Source: CAYHSW01 sp964431075 (GTDB lineage Bacteria; Patescibacteriota; Microgenomatia; JAMCZE01). From it: 55,126 nt of DNA. The DNA lies in contig CAYSID010000003.1 in assembly GCA_964431075.1 (NCBI GenBank), positions 1-55,126 of the forward strand, read 5' to 3'. The first letter of the stretch is position 1. Each line of letters opens with the position of its first letter. The notes beneath the pieces are model-generated. The model ran no database searches and had not been told where the DNA came from. It saw only the letters and a list, made by a program, of their open reading frames with translations. Position numbers and translations under genes: made by a program. Of the stretch, positions 44,672 to 52,899 are shown in pieces.

Positions 44672-46654
44672 ATGAAAAAAACACTTGTTATTATTTTAAC
44701 TTTGATTTTTTTGTTTCACCCGGTGAGTTTTGGGTTGCTTTTAGCGGAAGATACAGACCCTTCGCCAACGCCGGAACCAACTCCCGAAGCGGTAATTGAA
44801 ACCGGAGAGGCGGCGAGCCAAGCAAGTAGTGAAACCGAAGTTAACACCAATGTTATTGATGGCTCGCTGACCATTTCCGAAACCAATTTAACCGGAACCG
44901 AGAGCGCCCGGATCGAGATCGCTTTGCCGACGGTAACCTCGGAGGGGGAAATTATCATTGATTTGGAAAATAATGCCGAGGTAACCAGTACGGCCTCGGC
45001 GGCGGCTAATACCGGCGAAAACGCAATTATTACTGATGGTTCCGGGGAAATTAAAACCGGAACCGCCTCCGCATTGGCAGAAACCCAAAATATTGTCAAC
45101 ACTAACATTATTGCCTCGGAGGTGGAGATTGCCATTTTTAATATTTTGGCCAATTACGCTGGCGATCTGATTTTTCCCCGGCCGGATCAGTGGTTGGCCG
45201 CCGGAATAACGGCGGTGGATATTGTCCGGTTGTTGATTGCAAACAGCGCCGTCATAGACAATAATCTGAGTTCAGTTGCCAACACCGGGGAAAACGCGAC
45301 CGAGTCTCAAAACAGCGAAATAACCACCGGCGATGCCGCGGCTTTATCCCTGGATAACACGATTGTCAACACCAATATTCTTTCCCAGATTTTATTTCAG
45401 CTGGTCATCAATAATTATGGCAACTGGACGGGACAGGTCTATAACTGGTCCGCCCCCGGTTCCGTTGAGGATTTAAGCGGTTTTTTTCAAATAAATCTGG
45501 CCACCCAAAGTGCCGTGACCGGTGAGCCAACCGCTACTATCTCTGCCAAAATTGAAAACAACGCTATTGTTAATAATGACGTTACCGCTATTGCCAACAC
45601 CGGCGGCAACGAAATTAAGGCCGATGACCGGGCGGTGATTGAAACCGGCAACGCTGTGGCGGTAGCTAAAACATTTAATTTAATAAATACTAATATTCTT
45701 GCCAGTCGGGTCTATCTTGGTTATTTAAATATTTTCGGCCACTGGTCCGGCAATCTGATTTTTGCCTATCCCGATCTGACTGTTTCCGCTCTCTCCGGCC
45801 CGGAGGAAGTTTATCAGGGTGGCACTGGCCAGTTCACCATTTACTACCAAAACAGTGGTCATGATCTGGCGCATAATTTGCAGTTGGCCATAAATTTGGG
45901 TAGCGGTCCGGTTAATCTTGGCAACCTGGAAAAACAAAGTTCCGGTTTTTACATTTTTGAACATAAATTTGATGCTGTCGGAGAGTATCATCTGACGGCA
46001 GCGATTTCCGGCTCGGATCCGGAAACTGATAACACCAATAATCAGGCATCACTGACCGTTTCTGTTGTTCCCAAACCACAGACAAAGTCGGAAAATAACG
46101 GTACGCCGCGCTTGAGTTTGGTTGGAAACAATAATGTGGGGGATTTTGTTTACCCTGGGGATACTATTACATTTGAATATAAAATTAAAAATGAAGGTGA
46201 TGGCGAGGCAAAAAACGCGGTTTTAGAGCAGCAGTTATTTTCTCCTGACGGAGAAGATCTTGGTCAGTCGCTATTTAATCTTGGTAACATTGCTCCCGGC
46301 AAAACGGCTAAACTGGTTTTTTATTTTAAATTAAATCCAAATATTTTAGGCGGAAAATATACCACCAAAGCGGTAGCCGTTAACTCAAACGAGATTCAAA
46401 CTGATTTTACAGTGGCCCAGGGTTTAACTTTGGGGGCGCAAACACAAACGGAAGAAGAGATTTTCCCGTTAGGTGAAGAAGAAAGGGGTGAGGTTTTGGG
46501 GGCGGGGACGAGTTCTGATCCCAAAAAGCCGTGGCACTATTTTATATTGGCTCTTGCCGGTAGTTTGTTGCTGTTGAAACGCCCCGCTCTTCGTCAGGCT
46601 TTATTGACCCGGTTTCTGGTTTTGCGACGCTACCTGTTCAGTTTCTTCCTATAG
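44672..46654 (+). CDS. Large surface protein with three NTG repeats, CARDB-like domains and membrane anchor
   Basis: A 660-residue protein. After a signal peptide and a short Pro/Thr linker (PSPTPEPTPEA) comes a half repeat (ETGEA to VNTN). Three long units follow, centred on AAANTGENAI, SSVANTGENA and TAIANTGGNE. Each continues to TGxAxA and VNTNI/INTNI, and is followed by a spacer with N-x-x-G-x-W-(S/T)-G and a second strand block. Residues about 372-475 and 485-590 look like CARDB adhesion domains. EVLGAG (608-612) precedes a C-terminal membrane helix (about 623-641). It shares its repeat with the two secreted proteins upstream. Confidence 0.72.
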   Translation: MKKTLVIILTLIFLFHPVSFGLLLAEDTDPSPTPEPTPEAVIETGEAASQASSETEVNTNVIDGSLTISETNLTGTESARIEIALPTVTSEGEIIIDLENNAEVTSTASAAANTGENAIITDGSGEIKTGTASALAETQNIVNTNIIASEVEIAIFNILANYAGDLIFPRPDQWLAAGITAVDIVRLLIANSAVIDNNLSSVANTGENATESQNSEITTGDAAALSLDNTIVNTNILSQILFQLVINNYGNWTGQVYNWSAPGSVEDLSGFFQINLATQSAVTGEPTATISAKIENNAIVNNDVTAIANTGGNEIKADDRAVIETGNAVAVAKTFNLINTNILASRVYLGYLNIFGHWSGNLIFAYPDLTVSALSGPEEVYQGGTGQFTIYYQNSGHDLAHNLQLAINLGSGPVNLGNLEKQSSGFYIFEHKFDAVGEYHLTAAISGSDPETDNTNNQASLTVSVVPKPQTKSENNGTPRLSLVGNNNVGDFVYPGDTITFEYKIKNEGDGEAKNAVLEQQLFSPDGEDLGQSLFNLGNIAPGKTAKLVFYFKLNPNILGGKYTTKAVAVNSNEIQTDFTVAQGLTLGAQTQTEEEIFPLGEEERGEVLGAGTSSDPKKPWHYFILALAGSLLLLKRPALRQALLTRFLVLRRYLFSFFL

Positions 46655-46680
46655 ACAACTATCTATATATTTCTTATAAT
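46652..46680 (+). promoter_or_regulatory. Promoter for the polysaccharide genes
   Basis: TAGACA (46652-46657), a 17-base spacer and consensus TATAAT (46675-46680). It ends 7 bases before the GTG at 46688, so the message is predicted to be leaderless. Confidence 0.68.
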
Positions 46681-46687
46681 CGGTTTT

Positions 46688-47713
46688 GTGAAAATTTCCA
46701 TTTTAATTCCGGCACATAATGAGGAGAAGTCTGTTGCCGCCTGCCTGAATTCCTGTTTGGGCCAAACGCGGCCATTTGATGAAATAGTTGTGGTCAACGA
46801 TGCCAGCACGGACAAAACCGGAAAAATTCTGGCCGGATTTAAAGATAAAATTAAAGTTATTACTTCAGAAGTGGCCAGAGGCAATAAAAGCTATGCGCAG
46901 GAATTGGGATTGCCCCACATAACCGGCGACGTCTTCGTCTCCACTGACGCCGACACTGTATTGGATAAAGATTTTGTTAAAAATATTGAGGCGGATTTTA
47001 AGAACCCAAAAGTTGCCGCGGTTGGCGGATACGTGCGAAGCCTCAAATATAACTGGCTTACGGCTTGCCGGGCGTATGATTACGCTATTGGCCAAAAAAT
47101 TCACAAGCAAGCCCAAAGCAATCTTGAGTTCATGCTGGTCATTCCCGGGGCGGCCGGGGCGTTTCGAACGGAAATTTTTAGAAAATATTTACATTTTGAT
47201 CATGACACTGTGACCGAAGATCTTGATTTCACCTACAAACTCCACAAAAATAGTTTAAAAATAGCGTATAACCCGCGGGCTATTGTTTATACCCAGGACC
47301 CGGTAAATTTGAAGTCTTATATTAGTCAGATGCGGCGCTGGTACGGCGGCGGTTGGCAAAATCTACGCAAACACTTTAGTCTTAAATTTATTTCTGATCC
47401 CCGCCGGGCCCTCGAACTGTCGCTGGTCTATGTTGAGGGAATGGTTTTTTCTTCTTTGCTTTTTATTTTACCGTTTTTGGACATTTTTCTGGCGGTTAAA
47501 GTTGCCCTCCTTTTTATGGGAATAAGTTTTCTGCAGGCAATATATGCCGCGGTTGTGGAGAGACGGGCGGATCTTCTTTTTGTTCCGGTATTTTATTTTC
47601 CGTTATCGTATATTAATAGTGCCATTTTTATCGAGCAGTTTTTTAAAGCCGGAATCTTGACGAGCAAAAAAATGAATTTTTCCTGGGTTAGTCCGGACAG
47701 AGTAAGAATATGA
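46688..47713 (+). CDS. Processive family 2 glycosyltransferase (PgaC/IcaA-like)
   Basis: A 341-residue GT2 enzyme. It has SILIPAHNEEKSVAACL, DADT (D87, D89), TEDLDF (near 178) and the processive-synthase motif QMRRW (Q214-W218). Two or three C-terminal membrane helices (about 253-310) follow. This D,D,D,QxxRW set is that of hyaluronan, cellulose and poly-N-acetylglucosamine synthases, which extend and export a polymer. It is directly followed by a polysaccharide deacetylase, as in pga and ica loci. The polymer's identity is inferred, not shown. Translation starts at GTG 46688. Confidence 0.82.
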   Translation: MKISILIPAHNEEKSVAACLNSCLGQTRPFDEIVVVNDASTDKTGKILAGFKDKIKVITSEVARGNKSYAQELGLPHITGDVFVSTDADTVLDKDFVKNIEADFKNPKVAAVGGYVRSLKYNWLTACRAYDYAIGQKIHKQAQSNLEFMLVIPGAAGAFRTEIFRKYLHFDHDTVTEDLDFTYKLHKNSLKIAYNPRAIVYTQDPVNLKSYISQMRRWYGGGWQNLRKHFSLKFISDPRRALELSLVYVEGMVFSSLLFILPFLDIFLAVKVALLFMGISFLQAIYAAVVERRADLLFVPVFYFPLSYINSAIFIEQFFKAGILTSKKMNFSWVSPDRVRI

Positions 47714-47778
47714 TGTACACGCCCGGATTATCAACCATTGTTCATCTGGGGATAATAACCCTTGGAGCTGTTACCAAA

Positions 47779-48960
47779 ATGAAAAAATTTTTACTGATTT
47801 TACTATTTTTGTTTGCGGCTCGGCCGGTTCAGGCGGCAGAGCCTAATTTAATTTCCAACCCGTCGTTGGAAACCGCCAGTTATCGTTTGCCGGTGGGCTG
47901 GGAAACCGGAGTGTGGGGAGAGAATAAGACCGTTTTTAGTTATCCGGTGCCGGGCTATCAAAGCCTCAAGGCGGCCCGGCTTGATGTCAGGTCTTACGTC
48001 TCCGGCGACGCCAAATGGTACTTCAAGGAAGTGGCGGTTAACGAGGGAACAATTTATGATTTTAGCAACTATTACAAATCAAATATTTTAAGCCACGTAG
48101 TGGTTCGTTACACGGATAATGCCGGAAGCCAGTCCTATGTTTATCTGGCGCAAGTTAATCCGGCGAAAAATTGGAAAAAGACTCAAGTTTCTTTTACTGT
48201 TCCGGCCGGCATAAAAACTTTGACTATTTTTCACCTGTTAAACCAAAACGGATATCTTGTCACCGATAATTATTTACTCACGGCCCGGCCGGCTGGAGAA
48301 ACATTTACCCGGGGACGGGTTAGTCTGGCCTTTGATGACGGCTGGCGTTCCACTTTGGAAAACGGCCTGCCGATTTTAAACGCCGCCGGACTGAAAAGCA
48401 CCCAATTTGTAATAACCGGCTATCTGACCGGCGACCAAAATTATGTTTCCGGCGCCGAAGTTTTGCAGATGTTTGCTGCCGGGCACGAAATCGGTTCCCA
48501 TACCCGGACCCATCCCCACCTGCCGACTTTAACTGACGGCCAAAAACGCGAAGAAATAATCGGTTCGTTCGACGATCTTACCAACCTGGGAATTGCTCCG
48601 GTAGTTTCGTTTGCTTATCCCTATGGGGAATACGATGCGCAAACGATTGCCATTATAAAGGAAACCGGCTATCAAAATGCCCGGACGGCTGTAGTCGCGG
48701 ATTCGGGCTTTAACACTAAAAACAGCGATCCCTGGCTTCTGAAAACCCAATCGGTGGAGGCAACAACGACTTTAGACCAGGTTAAGAGTTGGATCGACAC
48801 GGCAAACAATAATAAAACCTGGTTAATATTAGTTTTTCATCAGATTGACAACAGTGGAACCCAATACGCCACCTCACCGGCAAGGCTACAGGAAATTGTT
48901 GATTATTTAACACAAACCAACACTTTAGTAGTACCGATTAAGGACGGATTGAAAAGCTGA
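47779..48960 (+). CDS. Exported polysaccharide deacetylase (NodB-type) with N-terminal beta domain
   Basis: A protein of 393 residues with signal peptide MKKFLLILLFLFAARPVQA. An N-terminal carbohydrate-binding-like domain (about 25-170, starting NLISNPSLETASYRLPVGWE) precedes a NodB deacetylase domain. Motif 1 is SLAFDDGW (D186, D187), motif 2 GSHTRTHPH (H241, H245), motif 3 FAYPYGEYD, and late H in LVFHQID. ATG 47779 is chosen because it gives a clean signal peptide; an in-frame ATG at 47710 would overlap the glycosyltransferase stop. Coupled to the transferase, it probably deacetylates the exported polymer, as PgaB and IcaB do. Confidence 0.82.
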   Translation: MKKFLLILLFLFAARPVQAAEPNLISNPSLETASYRLPVGWETGVWGENKTVFSYPVPGYQSLKAARLDVRSYVSGDAKWYFKEVAVNEGTIYDFSNYYKSNILSHVVVRYTDNAGSQSYVYLAQVNPAKNWKKTQVSFTVPAGIKTLTIFHLLNQNGYLVTDNYLLTARPAGETFTRGRVSLAFDDGWRSTLENGLPILNAAGLKSTQFVITGYLTGDQNYVSGAEVLQMFAAGHEIGSHTRTHPHLPTLTDGQKREEIIGSFDDLTNLGIAPVVSFAYPYGEYDAQTIAIIKETGYQNARTAVVADSGFNTKNSDPWLLKTQSVEATTTLDQVKSWIDTANNNKTWLILVFHQIDNSGTQYATSPARLQEIVDYLTQTNTLVVPIKDGLKS

Positions 48961-49899
48961 CAGGGAGTTTTGATCGGACCAGATTCGCCAGTCCTTTTCT
49001 TTATTTTCGTTAAACCAAATCCACCCGATAATTTTCGGGTGCTTAAAAACCTCAACCCCGAAAGCGTCACTGATCCAGGCGGCTTTATTTTGCCCGGCGG
49101 CGCAGCTTGTAGAGAAAATAATAATATCTTTATTTAAAGTTTCCAATTTGGTCAAGCCGCGATCGAAGATTTGAGAAAAACTTAGCCATGGATTATCAAA
49201 GTTAAAGCCGTTTATCCCCGTATAATCAACATAATTATCTCCGGGGTAATAATCAAGGCTTTGGTTGCCGGGTTGGTCAGGAACAGAGTCGTCGTTAACC
49301 GCCCAGCCGAATTTAACGTTTGCTGCGTCGCGGAATTTGTCCCGAAGATACCGGTAAGCCGCAATATGTTTGGCCGGCGTGTTGCCGTTGATGGTTCCGG
49401 ACCAGGGATACCAGTTGCCGTTCATTTCCTCGAAAGGGATTAAAATTACCTCGCCCCCGAAATCCGTCAACTGTTTTTTAAACTCCGAAAAATAGTTATC
49501 AAAAGTTCCGGCGAGGACTTTATCATAGGAAAACCTTGGATCCTCCGGTGAAGCAAAGTTGTAATCCATCGCTTCCCAAAAAATTACCAAAGTCTTACCA
49601 CCCTGTTTGGCAAAGTTACCAAGTTCGGTCGGGAACCGGCTTTCGTTTCCCCAATGAACAAAAGTAGCAACGTAATTTACCGGTTTGCCCACTTTGGTTT
49701 CAAGCTCACCGGCTTGAACCGCTGTTCCGCCGGCGAAGGCGCCCCACTTAATTGGCCGGACTGAAATTGGTGTCGGGGTTGGGGTTGGTCGCGGTTTACG
49801 TTTAGTGTTGCGGCCGAGAACATTTTGCTCGGAAAAATTACTCGCGGCAAGGGAGAAAATGAGAGCAACAAATAAAAAAACGGCAACAACTTTTAACAT
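48925..49899 (-). CDS. Exported GH26-like protein lacking the usual nucleophile
   Basis: A 324-residue protein with an N-terminal membrane anchor, a NVLGR motif, a Pro/Thr linker (RPTPTPTP) and a (beta/alpha)8 domain of the glycoside hydrolase 26 type. The acid/base segment IPFEEMNGNWYPW (E158) is close to the family HEMNG.W motif. Strand 7, where GH26 enzymes have IAE, reads DIIIFSTSC (262-266), so the nucleophile glutamate is absent. It may be a binding protein or use another residue. It is convergent with the deacetylase gene (36-base overlap) and divergent from the adhesin gene. A substrate among beta-mannans or mixed glucans cannot be chosen. Confidence 0.75.
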   Translation of the reverse strand: MLKVVAVFLFVALIFSLAASNFSEQNVLGRNTKRKPRPTPTPTPISVRPIKWGAFAGGTAVQAGELETKVGKPVNYVATFVHWGNESRFPTELGNFAKQGGKTLVIFWEAMDYNFASPEDPRFSYDKVLAGTFDNYFSEFKKQLTDFGGEVILIPFEEMNGNWYPWSGTINGNTPAKHIAAYRYLRDKFRDAANVKFGWAVNDDSVPDQPGNQSLDYYPGDNYVDYTGINGFNFDNPWLSFSQIFDRGLTKLETLNKDIIIFSTSCAAGQNKAAWISDAFGVEVFKHPKIIGWIWFNENKEKDWRIWSDQNSLSAFQSVLNRYY

Positions 49900-49910
49900 T
49901 GATATTTATC

Positions 49911-49919
49911 AATATATCA
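49911..49919 (-). promoter_or_regulatory. Extended -10 for the GH26-like gene
   Basis: TGATATATT on the minus strand, 11 bases before the ATG at 49899, in a short divergent promoter region shared with the adhesin gene. Confidence 0.5.
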
Positions 49920-49925
49920 TGCCTC

Positions 49926-49954
49926 TTGACAAAGTAAAGGGGTAGAGTTACTAT
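49926..49954 (+). promoter_or_regulatory. Promoter for the adhesin gene
   Basis: Perfect TTGACA (49926-49931), a 17-base spacer and TACTAT (49949-49954). This gives a leader of about 28 bases before ATG 49989. A second -10-like TATAAC (49975-49980) lies 8 bases before the ATG. Confidence 0.65.
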
Positions 49955-49988
49955 CGGACTACCTGCCTTCGACCTATAACATAATATT

Positions 49989-52889
49989 ATGTACAAATTG
50001 GTCTCGCTTTTAAATACTTTCGCCCTGATTTTTCAGTTGGTCTACCCGCTGTTTTCTTTGATTCCGGTGGCTAAAGTCTATGCCGAAGATGAAGCGACCC
50101 CGTCGGCCGTTGTTGAAGAAATAATTGAGGAAGTTGTTGCCACACCGGCGGCAGAAATTATTTTAGAACCATCACCATCCCCTTCACCGACTCCCGAACC
50201 AACACCGGAAGTTATTCCAATGCCAACGCCCCAGCCTTCGCCGGAGGCTACGGCGGGTGAAGCAACCCCAACCCCGACACCCGCCGGGCAGAGCTCTCTG
50301 GGCAGCGCCGAACCGGAAGTTGTTGTGGAAGCTCCAATTGAAACTCCGGCCGAAACTGCCGAAGTGAGCGTTGTGGTGGTGCCGACTTTAGCTACGGATA
50401 AATTGGATTATGCCCCGACGGAAACGGCCGTTATTTCCGGAAAAAATTTCGATCCATTAGTAACCTACTCGTTGGAAATCAAATCCGAAAACCCGCCGCC
50501 CACTAATAGTGTAGTGTTAGTGACGACTGATGCTGACGGTAGTTTTACTTATTCATATCAGCTTGATGGTAATTACCGGCCGGATTATGTGGTGGAAATA
50601 AGAAACGGGGACAGGCTGATAGCTTCAACAAGTTTTACTGACAGCCGCAACTTTGTTTCTGTCACGGTAAACGGGGGCGACGCGACTTCGGTATATCCGG
50701 GGAGCAATATTGCCACCGTTACCAAAGTTACCACTACCGGATCGGGCGAAGGCAATGACTGGGAATCAACCAGATACACGATTGAGGGGCAATCCGGGGT
50801 TTGCGACAATACTCCCAACAGAACAACGGATGGCGGGCCGGATACCATTAATTTTAATCTGACTGCACCCGGGGCGGCCGGAGTTTATGACCTGACGGTT
50901 ACGGCCTTCAGCAATAATAATTGTTCCGGCCAGAGCGATTCGACGACGAAAACGAATGCGATTACGGTTTTAAACAGCAGAACAACTGTTTCCGGGACGG
51001 TAAATGGAGAAACGGCCGTTACTGTGGCGCCGGGGACGATGGTAACAGTCGGGGTAACGGGGACAATCAGCGGCGGATCAAGCGGCGACTGGCATGCCAC
51101 TCAATGGCAAATTGCCAATACGGCGCCGGGATCAATGAATTGTCAGGACACTTCGGACAGCGATTCGGCCGGAACTTATACCAAATCGTTTACGGTGACG
51201 GCCCCGACCGATCCGGGTGCCTACAATTTATACTTGCGGATTAACGGATCAAACAGCTGCCACTCTGACCAACAGGGGACTCTGTTGACCCTTGCCAGCG
51301 CTATCACGGTTCAGGCTGTTCAACCGGTGGACAATCCGCCCTTGGTTAATTCCTGCGGTCTGGACATCGCTTTTGTCTTGGATGTCTCTGGAAGTATCAG
51401 CAGCTCCTCTCTGGCACAGATGAAAAATGCCTTTAAGGGTTTTATCAACGCTTTGGATGGCACACCGACGGATTATTCCGTGACCAAGTTTGACACGACC
51501 GGGTCGGTGTTGCAGGGTTTTAGCTTTGACAATAATTTGATTAAAACCAAAATTGATTCGGCGTTTGGTGGCGGCTGGACCAACTGGCAGGACGGCTTAT
51601 TAAAAGCCCAAAGCACTTTTGATCCCCGTGCCGATAAGCAAAATCTGGTCATTTTTGCTTCAGACGGCAATCCCAACCGCAAAGGAAATCCTGCGGTTTC
51701 GGTTAGTGAAACGGAAGCGGTTGGGGCCGCGGTGACTGTGGCCAACAGTCTGAAGACTTCGGGGACAAGAATCTTGGTTTTGGGAGTCGGTTCGGACATT
51801 GACGTTGACAACCTAAAAGCCATTTCCGGGCCGGTGGTGGGGACATCATTAACTTCTGACGTTATTTTAACCGATTTTTCCTCGCTTGAAGCTCAGCTTT
51901 CCGAGCTTGCCCGCCAAAGCTGCGGAGGAACGATAAATGTCAGAAAATTGATCGGTCAAAACCCGGCGGCAGGTTGGACTTTTACCGTTGACGGCAGTCA
52001 ATATACCACCGGCGCCGATGGTTATATCTCTTCGGTTGCGGTTAATCCGGGAACCTACAGTGTAGTTGAAACCCAGCAAACCGGTTATTCTTTATCTTCG
52101 GCTGCCTGTGCTAAAAACGGGGAACAGTCCGTCGGCCAACAAACAGCCAACGGAGTGGAGAACATTTCCATCGGGCCGACGGATATTGTTTCCTGCGTTT
52201 TTGAAAATTCCCTGGTGAAGACTCCGGTTTTGAGTTTGACTAAAACGAACAACGTTTCAGGGGATAAAGCCCCGGGAGAAGACGTGATGTTCACTCTGAC
52301 AGTGACGGCAACGCAGAGCGCGGCTTATGATGTCGTCGTGACCGATCTGCCGGCCGGCGGGTTTAAGTACCGGTCGGGATCGTGGGCTGGGGCGGCAACC
52401 GAACCGGTTTACGCTTCGCCGGGAAAATGGTTAATCGGGGAGATGGCTGAAGGGCAGTCGGTGACTCTGACATATTGGGCGGATATTGATTCGGATATTG
52501 ACCCGGGAAATTACAAAGACTTGGCTTGGGTTCAAGGGTTATCCGCCGATGAGGAAACAGTCCTTGGCAATGCCGACACCGGAGTTTACGTCGGGACCAG
52601 CGTCAAAATAAATAAAGACACTCAATCGACGATCAGTGTTAATATTGAGGAGAAACGGGAAGGGCAGGTGCTGGGTGCCTCAACAGAAATGCCGGCAACG
52701 GGATTGTCAAATATCTTTGTTCTGCTTGCCGGATTATTTACTCTTACCGGATTATTGCTTTTGATGGCTTCGAAATTTAAAAAATTATTAACCGGTTTGG
52801 CGGCAGTTTTCCTGATTATTAATTTTTCAAATCCGGTTTTAGCTGTGGAAACCGCGGTTAAAATCGAAGAACCAAAAAGCCCGATCAAT
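49989..52889 (+). CDS. Large vWA-domain surface adhesin with MPATG sorting-like signal, running into an assembly gap
   Basis: At least 967 residues. A signal peptide (about 1-32) and a long Pro/Thr/Ser linker lead to a beta domain and two similar tandem domains (about 220-440). A von Willebrand A domain follows with the metal site D465-V-S-G-S and SDGNP (near 559). Next come a SpaA-like or prealbumin-like repeat (about 650-730) and a DUF11-type domain (about 745-860). VLGA (894-897) and M901-PATG precede a membrane helix, as in LPXTG proteins. The frame then runs on without a stop into MASKFKKLLTGLAAVFLIIN, a signal-peptide-like stretch (M926), and enters the N-gap. The layout is that of a pilus-tip-like adhesin. 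Confidence 0.75.
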
Positions 52890-52899
52890 NNNNNNNNNN
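52890..52899. other. Assembly gap of ten N
   Basis: Ten N. Ten is a conventional placeholder, so the true gap length is unknown. Frames on the two sides should not be joined by counting these bases. Confidence 0.98.
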
